A DNA stretch of 31,428 nucleotides from CAWBNS01 sp964445105 (GTDB taxonomy: Bacteria > Chlamydiota > Chlamydiia > Chlamydiales > JAJFMA01), in NCBI GenBank assembly GCA_964445105.1, contig CAYUJS010000021.1:1-31428 (forward strand), given 5' to 3'. Made by a program: the position numbers and the translations under genes. The first letter of the stretch is position 1. The number at the start of each line of letters is the position of its first letter. Shown here piece after piece: positions 7,729-15,900 of this stretch. The notes beneath the pieces were generated by a model. That model had not been told where the DNA came from and ran no database searches. It saw only the letters and a list, made by a program, of their open reading frames with translations.

Positions 7729-9066
7729 TTAAAATCGTTTGCCGTAATTGATCTCTAGCGCGTGTTGCCAGCCTTGCGTTTGGATGGTCCCTAGCCCACC
7801 TGCAGCGACGATTCTAGACTTTCCCTTCATTTGCACGTTGAAGGCATGGAAGTAAGAGACGTCGATGTCCGTACAATCATCCCAATGCCAGGTAAAACCG
7901 GCAGTATAGTGCAGCTTAGCAAGTTCTTGGGTGACGGAGTTGAGGTCTAGTTCGGCGGGCCGGAATAGGGCGCTGCAGTAAGCTAAGCCCGTTCGGACAT
8001 CCCAGCAGCCGCGAGGATCTTTGTAATCCAAGCCAAGTTTATAAAAGTTTGCATCTCTCCACCCAAAGCCAGGACCCTGCTTGGCGCCGGCCAGCTGCGA
8101 GCCGCCAGCGGCGACAAAATTGCCTATGCTGTTGCTCCATGTGCGCCCTTGTGTATAAAACACTCGCTGGTATTCGAAGGAAACGTTGCTGTCACAATGC
8201 CAGTGCCAGGTAGCCCCTGCAGCGATGATAGGCGGAGTATTGACCCTTCCGCCGCTTGGGAGCAGGCCGCGGTAACGGTCAAATTTCGTAAACCACATAG
8301 GCGATGTGGCAGATAGACCGAATGTCCAACCTGGCAGCAAACGTCCCATCCAGCCAATGCGGATACCACTACCGATGCCCCAATCTGTGCCCTCGTTAGT
8401 CACATGACCTGGCGCGACGGATAGGCTGGCGTTGTCAAGACCGAAAAAACCCTTCACGCGTAGTGTCTGTAGGCCGACTACCAGTGAGACGCCGACCGAT
8501 TGGTAATCTGTGACCCAGCGCGAATAGGTCAGAGCTGTGATGAACTGTCTAAACGTCAACCCAAATCGGTGATTTGCTGGAAAGCTTAAAGCGGGGGGTG
8601 TTCCAGTTACGCCTGCCATGACGGGGTTGGTCGTCGGATATTCTGTATTAAAACCGGTCCCATAAGCAGTGGCACCAACCGAGCTCCAATCGTCTAAGGC
8701 GTAGTTTACGCCGCTGGAAGGGATCCATTTCCAATCGGGTCTTCCAAGAGAGCTACCGCTGCTTGGTAAGCCTGTGGGGGCTTGTCCCTCAATTGCTAGT
8801 TTAGGATTAGCCCAGTTATATTCACGATGGAAAAAGTAGGCTTGGTTGGCCTCATCCCAACGGGAACCTACCCAAGCCATGCCAGCGGGGTTTGTTGCTC
8901 CTACCAGCGAGTCTTGTGCGTAAGCGACAGCCACACCACCCATCCCTTTTGACTTAGTGCCGTATCCTACGTCAAACGCAGCAAGGCGAGCCTCTGTGTT
9001 TAACGGCATGGCGCAAGCCGCTAACAGCGCCAAAGAGCCTAATAAATAAGACACCCGCAGTTCCAT
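7729..9066 (-). CDS. Outer-membrane protein, OmpP1/FadL/TodX family
   Basis: 445 residues. FadL-type beta-barrels carry hydrophobic compounds such as long-chain fatty acids across the outer membrane. Evidence: a signal peptide (hydrophobic core about 7-20, probable cleavage after NTEA), the family N-terminal region with GMGGVAVAY (41-49) and ATNPAGMAW (57-65), alternating aromatic and polar strands throughout, and a C-terminal phenylalanine typical of substrates of the BAM machine. A LAAC sequence at 15-18 looks like a lipobox, but a lipid anchor would be unusual for this family. Several cysteines in the C-terminal half (HCDS, GCWD, YCS, DDC) are more than is usual for a barrel and fit the disulfide-linked chlamydial envelope. 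Strong AGGAGGA (9072-9078) five bases before ATG. Substrate is not predictable. Confidence 0.85.
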   Translation of the reverse strand: MELRVSYLLGSLALLAACAMPLNTEARLAAFDVGYGTKSKGMGGVAVAYAQDSLVGATNPAGMAWVGSRWDEANQAYFFHREYNWANPKLAIEGQAPTGLPSSGSSLGRPDWKWIPSSGVNYALDDWSSVGATAYGTGFNTEYPTTNPVMAGVTGTPPALSFPANHRFGLTFRQFITALTYSRWVTDYQSVGVSLVVGLQTLRVKGFFGLDNASLSVAPGHVTNEGTDWGIGSGIRIGWMGRLLPGWTFGLSATSPMWFTKFDRYRGLLPSGGRVNTPPIIAAGATWHWHCDSNVSFEYQRVFYTQGRTWSNSIGNFVAAGGSQLAGAKQGPGFGWRDANFYKLGLDYKDPRGCWDVRTGLAYCSALFRPAELDLNSVTQELAKLHYTAGFTWHWDDCTDIDVSYFHAFNVQMKGKSRIVAAGGLGTIQTQGWQHALEINYGKRF

Positions 9067-9179
9067 ACCGATCCTCCTCAGGAAATTTTAGACAATATAG
9101 CGCAGAAAATCAAAAAATTATTTTGTTGTCTATAGTATTTTAGATTATGAATGAGGGCAGTAGACGAGGAATAAAAATT

Positions 9180-9523
9180 GGGAAGACGGTAAGCCGGATT
9201 CTGTCGCGAGCAATCATTCCTCTAGGGGCTCTGTCGCCAGAGCCCTCAAGCAACATTTCGGAGCACCGCGAAGAACGGTATTGCCCCTGTCAGTCTTGCC
9301 TCGGATAGGGTTTGCCACGTCTCGAGTTGCCTCGAGTACGACTTACTCATGAAGTAAATGTTTCATCCTGCCTAACGACCTTACGGCAGTTAGCGGTCTG
9401 TTTTCTGTTGCACTTTCCGTAGCCTTACGACCCCCAGCTTTTCGCTGGTATCCTCTTCTACGAGGTCCGGACTTTCCTCTCCTTCAGCCTCGAAAAGCCA
9501 AAGCAGCGATTGCTTGTCTTCCC
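9180..9523 (-). ncRNA. rnpB: RNase P RNA (M1-type)
   Basis: Catalytic RNA that trims the 5' leader of tRNA precursors with the RnpA protein. On the minus strand the conserved 5' core GAGGAAAGTCCGGAC lies near 9465-9480 and the conserved 3' element ACAGAATCCGGCTTA near 9190-9204. The ends pair as helix P1: GGGAAGAC (9516-9523) with GTCTTCCC (9180-9187). About 344 nt, a normal bacterial A-type length. AATTTTTATT follows the 3' strand of P1 and can serve as a U-run for termination. It begins 7 bases after the stop of the CdsZ-like gene with no room for a separate intergenic promoter, so it is transcribed from inside that gene or processed from a joint transcript. Exact ends are inferred from P1. 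Confidence 0.95.
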
Positions 9524-9530
9524 AAAAAAA

Positions 9531-10307
9531 TTAGCTGGCGGCAGTGGTGCGGCGACGACGGCGTGCGGTGCGCGGAGCTGCAGTAGCGCTTTCTAGCGCT
9601 TCGCTTTCTGGCCAGTACTGGATGCGTGAGCAATGTTCGCAGAAAACCAGACGCTCGCCTTTGCGCACCAGATTTTCATCTTGTGCAGTTAGCATAATAT
9701 GGCAGCCGGTACAGCAGCGGTTTTCGATAGGCACGACGACGCGTCCCTTTTTATTGCGCAGTAGACGTTCATATATGCGAAATACCTCGGTATCTGCTTT
9801 CTTAACGAGGTCACCACGTTGCTCTAGCAAGACACGGCCTTCAGTATTGATGCGATGGATGCTTTCGCGGATCTCGTCTTCGATCTCTTTGCTGCTTGCG
9901 GTAGTGCTGCTCAGGTTCTCTTGGAGGCTTTTAAGTAGATCTTCTTCAAGCACTAGTCTATCACACATTTCCCCAAGGCGCTGTTCGCGGTTGTGGCGCT
10001 CACGCTCTAGGGTCGACATTTCTTGGCTCAAAGCATTAAATTCTTCTACTTTGCGGATAGATCCTTGCTGAGACTCTAGCTTCTTGATATGCTCGATAAT
10101 TCCTTGTACGTCCACTTCATCTAGCTTGATGTTTTTCTTGAGCTCCATCACTTCGTTACTTTTCGCAAAAACCCGATTTTCAAGGTCTTTCTTGATCCCG
10201 TCGATGTTTGTAAGCTCTTTCGAGCGATCGCGTTTAAGACGCATCAGACGGATCATCTGCATGTCTAATTCTTGAATGTCGAGGATAACGTTCAAAGCCT
10301 TGAGCAT
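9531..10307 (-). CDS. cdsZ: Coiled-coil zinc-ribbon protein, CT398/CdsZ-like
   Basis: 258 residues. A long antiparallel coiled coil (about 10-185, rich in E, K, L and R) is followed by a four-cysteine zinc ribbon, C199-TG-C202 and C223-EH-C226, and a basic C-terminal tail with runs of Arg. This is the layout of C. trachomatis CT398, reported as CdsZ, a hook-like coiled-coil protein that binds the sigma-54 holoenzyme and type III secretion export components. The gene symbol rests on this architecture. General family: C4-type zinc ribbon, DUF164-like. Cytoplasmic. AAGG lies eight bases before the ATG. It is followed at once by rnpB on the same strand; upstream the 238-base gap separates it from the divergent sugar-kinase gene. 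Confidence 0.8.
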   Translation of the reverse strand: MLKALNVILDIQELDMQMIRLMRLKRDRSKELTNIDGIKKDLENRVFAKSNEVMELKKNIKLDEVDVQGIIEHIKKLESQQGSIRKVEEFNALSQEMSTLERERHNREQRLGEMCDRLVLEEDLLKSLQENLSSTTASSKEIEDEIRESIHRINTEGRVLLEQRGDLVKKADTEVFRIYERLLRNKKGRVVVPIENRCCTGCHIMLTAQDENLVRKGERLVFCEHCSRIQYWPESEALESATAAPRTARRRRRTTAAS

Positions 10308-10545
10308 CTGCGATACCTTATGGGATGATTTTACCGAAAGGGCAGCTTAACTCCTTTGTCATTAATTCTCAAGCAAAATACAGGGCAGAGCCTGTTCTTG
10401 TGAATTTTTATACTCTGATTCGTTCGCTGGTCAGGGTTTGCCGCGCGGTTTCTGTTGACATCGGCCTTTACCTGGGGTTACAGGTTGGCCATCAAGCATG
10501 TTTATGGTCGAGGGCCACTATGCCGCTTAAATCTAGCAATCGCCT
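10308..10545. other. Divergent intergenic region, CdsZ-like / PfkB-like
   Basis: 238 bases without a convincing gene. On the plus strand TATACT near 10409 is a good -10 candidate for the kinase-antiporter pair, but the -35 is poor. A second possible pair is TTGTCA, 17 bases, TACAGG near 10357-10385. On the minus strand TTGAGA, 17 bases, TAAGCT is a weak candidate for the CdsZ-like gene. No sigma-54 motif was recognised. Confidence 0.3.
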
Positions 10546-11670
10546 GTGAATACAAGGCAGGCAGCAGCGCGTGCGCTTAGGGGCGCATTCGAGCACCCGG
10601 TAAAAACGAGCCGGGTATTTGTGGGATTTGACGGGTTTACCGACACGATTATGCAAGCTGTCGACCGGCGCCTGTCGGCAGGTGAATATATTCCTATCGA
10701 GACTATCCAAAAATTTGGCGAAAGAATCCTTGGTTCCTCTGGTAAAAGCGGTAACATAGAGTTAGTTCCATTGGAAGTGCGCTTTGGGGGTAACGCGCCG
10801 CTATTGGCCCGCGCGCTCCTGCCAGGGAACCATCGCCTGTGCTTTGCTGGGACTATTGGTCGGCCGGGTCACATTGAGCCCCTTTTTGCTGAATTTGCAG
10901 AAGCTTGCGAACAAGTTTTTCCGCTAGGTGCCAGCGGAAAAACCGATGCTCTCGAGTTCGACGATGGAAAAATGTTGTTTGGGCAGATGAGATCGGTGGT
11001 TGAAGTAGACTACCGCTGCTTAATAGATCAGCTGCCAGAGGACCAGTTTATTCAACTGCTGAACCACACGGACCTGTTTGCCAGCGTCAACTGGACCATG
11101 ATTCCCCAAATGACCGATATCTGGTTGCAAGTAGCACATAAAATCCTTCCCCATCTCGACGCTAGCCATCCACGTTGGTTTTTTGTGGATCTCGCCGATC
11201 CCGCTAAGCGCCGCCCAGAGGAACTGATGGCTGCTTTAAGAGCCATAAAAAATTTTAATGCTCGCTTTAAAGTTGCCCTGGGATTAAATTTTTCTGAAGC
11301 ACAACACGTTTTTGCAGCTTTGCATGGAAATGCTCCGTTTGAGGGCAGTAAAGATGTGGTGAAAACACTTGCTGAAGGCATTCGCGAAGGGAGCGGGCTC
11401 GCACACATTGTGGTGCATGCCCGAGCTTTTGCCGTTTCGTCCACAGAAGATGGCGTTTTTTGTGTAGACGGTCCACTCATTAAAACCCCCCTCCTAACCA
11501 CCGGCGGGGGCGATCATTTTAATGCGGGTTACTGTCATGGATTGCTTTTCGGTTTGCCTCCAGAGCAATGCTTAGTTATCGGCGTAGCTGCTTCAGGTTT
11601 TTATGTGGAGCGCGCCAAGACCCCTGCGATCAGGGATATTTGTGAACTTTTGAATCGGGATGAATGGTAA
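10546..11670 (+). CDS. PfkB-family carbohydrate kinase-like protein
   Basis: 374 residues; would phosphorylate a sugar or nucleoside in the cytoplasm using ATP. The family C-terminal signature appears as TTGGGDHFNAG (318-328), with the catalytic-base aspartate D323. Its anion-hole motif reads GGGD instead of the usual GAGD. The N-terminal glycine region FVGFDGFTD (25-33) and FGGNAPLLARAL (80-91) correspond to the substrate-binding signature of ribokinases. Length is somewhat above the typical 300-330. The start is GTG at 10546: an in-frame stop lies 12 bases upstream, so an earlier start is impossible, and no Shine-Dalgarno is visible. The end overlaps the start of the antiporter gene by 7 bases, suggesting co-translation. 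Substrate cannot be told. Confidence 0.75.
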   Translation: MNTRQAAARALRGAFEHPVKTSRVFVGFDGFTDTIMQAVDRRLSAGEYIPIETIQKFGERILGSSGKSGNIELVPLEVRFGGNAPLLARALLPGNHRLCFAGTIGRPGHIEPLFAEFAEACEQVFPLGASGKTDALEFDDGKMLFGQMRSVVEVDYRCLIDQLPEDQFIQLLNHTDLFASVNWTMIPQMTDIWLQVAHKILPHLDASHPRWFFVDLADPAKRRPEELMAALRAIKNFNARFKVALGLNFSEAQHVFAALHGNAPFEGSKDVVKTLAEGIREGSGLAHIVVHARAFAVSSTEDGVFCVDGPLIKTPLLTTGGGDHFNAGYCHGLLFGLPPEQCLVIGVAASGFYVERAKTPAIRDICELLNRDEW

Positions 11671-12932
11671 TAATGGAACCTGCTTTTTGGCCTTTAATTC
11701 TTATTTTTCTACTAGGGTATACTTTCATCGTTGTGGAGGGGGCCGTCCATATAGATAAAGCCGCTACCGCTCTGCTTACGGGCGTAGCTTGCTGGATACT
11801 GCTTTACTGGACCGCTGGCCATCACCCAGAAATTACCCAATCGCTGAATGAACACCTCACAGGCATCAGTCAAATTTTATTCTTCCTGATGGGGGCCATG
11901 CTGATTGTCGAGATCATCAACGTCCATCGCGGATTTGAATTAGTAGGGCGGCTCCTAACGCTGAAGTCGCCTGTTGCTCTATTTTGGGGCGCTATCTCCA
12001 TCGGGTTTGTACTCTCTTCCGTTTTGGATAATTTAACCAGCATCATTGTACTCATCAGCCTGTTACAGAAAGTGATTCCAAAACGTGAAGAGCGAATTTT
12101 GATCACCGCCGCGCTGGTTACCGCAGTGAATGTCGGCGGCGCTTGGACGCCAATTGGCGACGTCACGACCACCATGCTTTGGATTAATGGCAACATTACC
12201 ACTTTTTCGATCATAAGCAAACTTTGGTTGCCCTGTGTGATCTCGCTGGTCGTATTCGGCTTGATCGCTATGCAGCTAATGCCAAAAAGAATCACGCCAA
12301 ACGAAACGTTGGCTGACACTAAACCGTACCCAGGCGCCAAACGCCTCCTCTATTTAGGTATCGCTACTCTCGTTGCTGTACCCATGCTCAAAGCTTTCTT
12401 AGGCGTCCCTCCTTTCATGGGCATCCTCATTGGCGTTAGTGTTATGTGGATCGTCACCGATCTGCTCCATAGGCACAACGAAAATCGCCAGCACCTACGC
12501 GTCTATCAGGTTCTCTCTAAGGTGGATATGACCAGTATTTTCTTCTTCCTTGGTATTCTCCTAGCTGTCGACGCCCTGGAAACAGCTGGCATTCTGAAAC
12601 GACTGGCAGTGTTTCTTTCCTCGACAATTCCTTCTCAAGAAATCGTTGCGACCCTCATTGGCCTAGTTTCTGCTCTTGTGGACAACGTGCCGCTAGTAGC
12701 TGCCAGCATGAAAATGTATCCCCTCACTCAATACCCTGTCGACGATCCACTCTGGGCGCTCATAGCATTTTGCGCCGGCGTTGGAGGTAGCCTCCTCGTG
12801 ATCGGCTCCGCACCCGGCATAGCGCTCATGTCCCTGGAAAAAATCTCCTTTGGCTGGTACCTACGCAAGATTTCTCTTGCCTCTTTAGTAGCCTACCTCG
12901 TTGGTGTGGGGGTCTACGTGTTCATGAACTAA
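11664..12932 (+). CDS. nhaD: Na+/H+ antiporter, NhaD type
   Basis: 422 residues with about 11 hydrophobic spans, belonging to the NhaD branch of the ArsB/NhaD ion-transporter superfamily. It exchanges sodium for protons across the inner membrane. Distinctive segments are SSVLDNLTSIIVL (about 117-129) and SALVDNVPLVAA (near 343), the paired DN motifs of the two inverted halves, and GGAWTPIGDVTTTML (about 157-171). Two ATGs are possible: 11664, overlapping the kinase gene by 7 bases, or 11673 just after its stop. Chlamydiae rely partly on sodium gradients, which fits. It ends 36 bases before the convergent NACHT-ankyrin gene. Confidence 0.88.
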   Translation: MVIMEPAFWPLILIFLLGYTFIVVEGAVHIDKAATALLTGVACWILLYWTAGHHPEITQSLNEHLTGISQILFFLMGAMLIVEIINVHRGFELVGRLLTLKSPVALFWGAISIGFVLSSVLDNLTSIIVLISLLQKVIPKREERILITAALVTAVNVGGAWTPIGDVTTTMLWINGNITTFSIISKLWLPCVISLVVFGLIAMQLMPKRITPNETLADTKPYPGAKRLLYLGIATLVAVPMLKAFLGVPPFMGILIGVSVMWIVTDLLHRHNENRQHLRVYQVLSKVDMTSIFFFLGILLAVDALETAGILKRLAVFLSSTIPSQEIVATLIGLVSALVDNVPLVAASMKMYPLTQYPVDDPLWALIAFCAGVGGSLLVIGSAPGIALMSLEKISFGWYLRKISLASLVAYLVGVGVYVFMN

Positions 12933-12968
12933 AACAGTACGGCTAGCTGTACACTTTCTGGCCTTCGT

Positions 12969-15900
12969 TTAGGCTATGATGCATTTACTATTCTTAGTTC
13001 GCAGAGCGGGGTCTTTCTCGTGCAACCAACGCAAGGCTTCAGGCGTTCCGTTTTTAGCCACGAAATCTGCGAAGTTCAGACCCTGCCATGTTCTGTAGAT
13101 CAAGCTAGGATCTTTTTGATGCAGCCATTCCATGACTTCCAACTGTCCGTTGTGAGCAGCGCTGTGCATAGTTGTTGCGCCATCGGTTCTCGTGTTTTGA
13201 ACTAGGGCCGGGTCTTGTTCATAAAGCCATTCCATGACAGGCAGGTGGCCGCCTTTGGCGGCGTAGTGCATAGCCGTCTCGCCGTTGGCTGCCCTGTTCT
13301 GGGTCGAGCTAGGATCATTTTGGTATAACCATTTCATGAGCGATAAGCGGCCATCTTGAGCGGCTTGGTGCATAACCGTTGTCCCGCCCTTTCCCGTCTT
13401 CTGATATAACCATTCCATAGCTGGCAGATGGCCGCCTTTGGCGGCGCAGTCGATAGCTGTGGATCCTTCGTTTGCCGCTTTCTGTAAAAGGCTTGGATCC
13501 TTTTGGTGCAACCACTCCATGGCCGGTAGGTGGCCATTTCCGGCGGCTGTGTGCATGGTTGTGCCGCCGGCTTTTGTCAGTTTTGAAACCAAGCCCGCAT
13601 CTTTTTGGTGCAACCATTCCATGACCGGTAGGTGGCCATGTTCGGCAGCCAAGTGCATGGTTGTGCCACCGGCTTTTGTCAGTTTCGAAACCAAGCTCGC
13701 ATCCTCTTGGTGCAACCATTCCATGACCGGTAGGTGGCCGCCTTCGGCAGCGCAGTGCATAGCGTTGTGACCGCCCGGGCTCTCAGGAAGCAACTCTAGA
13801 GCTTTTTGATACAGCCATTGGATAACGAGCAAGTGGCCGCCGAAGGCGGCGTGGTGCATAGCTACTGCACCGTTCTTACTTGCCGTGAGGACCGAGCTCG
13901 CATCCTGCTGATACAACCATTCTACGACGGGCAGGTGGCCCTTTTGCGCGGCCAGATGCATAGGTGTTTCGCCGTCGTTGTTCGTCTTCGAGACTAAGCT
14001 CGCATCCTGTTGGTGCAACCACTCCATGACCGGTAGGTGGCCATTTCTAGCAGTCCAGTGCATAGGTGTTTCGCCGTCGTTGTTCGTCTTCGAGACTAAG
14101 CTTGCATGCTGTTGGTGCAACCATTCCATGATCAGTAGGTGGCCATTTAGGGCAGCCCAGTGCATGNNNNNNNNNNNNNNNNNNNNNNNNNNNNNNNNNN
14201 NNNNNNNNNNNNNNNNNNNNNNNNNNNNNNNNNNNNNNNNNNNNNNNNNNNNNNNNNNNNNNNNNNTTAGGGCAGCCCAGTGCATGGTTGTGGCACCGAT
14301 GTTTGTCGGCTTGGAAACCAACCTCTCATCTTGTTGGTGCAACCATTCCATGACCAGTAGGTGGCCTTTTTCAGCAGCCCAGTGCATGGTTGTGCCACCG
14401 GTGTTTGTCAGTTTCGAAACCAAGCTCGCATCTTTTTGGTGCAACCATTCCATGATCAGTAGGTGGCCATTTAGGGCAGCCCAGTGCATGGTTGTGGCAC
14501 CGATGTTTGTCGGCTTGGAAACCAAGCTCGCATCTTTTTGGTGCAACCATTGCATGGCAGGCAGATGTCCATTTTGTGCGGCCCAGTGCATGGTTGTGAA
14601 ACCGTCGTTTGCCGGCTTGGAAACCAAGCTCGCATCTTTTTGGTGCAACCATTGCATGGCAGGCAGATGTCCATTTTGTGCGGCCCAGTGCATGGTTGTG
14701 AAACCGTCGTTTGCCGGCTTGGAAACCAAGCTCGCATCTTTTTGGTCCAACCATTGCATGGCAGGCAGATGCCCATTTTGTGCGGCCCAGTGCATGGTTG
14801 TCATACCGTCATCTGTCGTCTTTAGAAGTAAGTTTGGGTCTTTTTGGCACAGCCACTCCATAGCTGGCAGATGGCCATGGCCGGCGGCAATGTATAGAGC
14901 ACTGACGCCTCCCTTTTTTGTTTTCTGTATGAGCGTTGGATCTTGCTCGTACAGCCACTGCAGTAACTCTAGGTCTCCTCCAGCGGCAGCACAGTAAAGC
15001 AGCGATCTGCCTCTAGGGTCAGTTACAGAGACTGCGCCAGGCCCCTGTTGAGCCACCAGCCATTTGATAGCGTAGGTCAACCCCTCCTGCGCCATCCAGT
15101 GGGCTACTGGAAAGTGATCTTGCCATTGATTGTCAGAAATAAAGACGGTGGGATGCTTTTGAACGCAGGCAAGTAGCTTCGGTATTTCCTTGCTGTAGTT
15201 GGGACATTCATTAAGACAGTGCAAAGGAAGCTCCCAAGGGGCTTTGTGGAGTTCCCCAGGTAAATCGTTTACTCCGTCACACAGATTTTCGAAGAAAAGT
15301 TGCATGGCCTCTTTGTTATCCGAGAGATCAGTTCGATAGATCTCACCCGCCAGAAAAGTCATAACTAAGGCAAAACTGGGCTTGGAGGCATAGTTTTGGA
15401 TAAAAATTTTCTGCTCCTCGGGGCCCTTTCGGCTCAGATATTGCGCAATCAGGTACTCCTGGAAGGTCAGGTGTAGGAATTGGTAGTAGGTATTTGGCCC
15501 GCTTCCGGCCACTTTTAACAGTCCCGAATCAAGCAACTCTTGTTCAGTTATCTCTTTCCCTTGCAGGCAAGATTGAACCTCCGCTTGAGAAATTATGAGG
15601 CGCTCTTGGGAAAGTCCGTGTAATCCGATTAAACCCAAGAGGTCGTAAAGCTTATTTTTTTTAGACGGGTCTAACTTTTGAGGGTCTACGCTTTGCTTTT
15701 GGCACTGCCAGAGTAAGAATTGCTCGGTCATGGTAAAATAGAGCTCTGTCTTGGTCCTGCCAAATCCTGCCCGATCGGCCCCCTGTTCCCATAAGCTACA
15801 GAGCATTTGCAGATTCAGAGGAACGCGTCCCATCTGGGATAGATAGGTTTGTGCCTTTAGTGCGTGCAGAAAGTTCTGCTGGGTTTGTCTGCTCTGCAGA

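Noticed and set aside
9544..10071. Plus-strand open frame opposite the CdsZ-like gene
   Set aside because: Ser/Arg-rich translation with no motif; antisense of a coiled-coil gene.
10325..10549. Small plus-strand open frame in the CdsZ/kinase gap
   Set aside because: No ribosome site, no recognisable motif, and it overlaps the expected promoter region.
13978..14997. Long open frame on the plus strand opposite the ankyrin array
   Set aside because: It is the antisense of the 102-bp repeats; a repeated unit without stops stays open in several frames. Domain motifs and ribosome site support only the minus strand.
13000..15000. CRISPR-like appearance of evenly spaced repeats
   Set aside because: Units are 102 bp, adjoin without spacers and encode ankyrin motifs in frame; no cas genes nearby.
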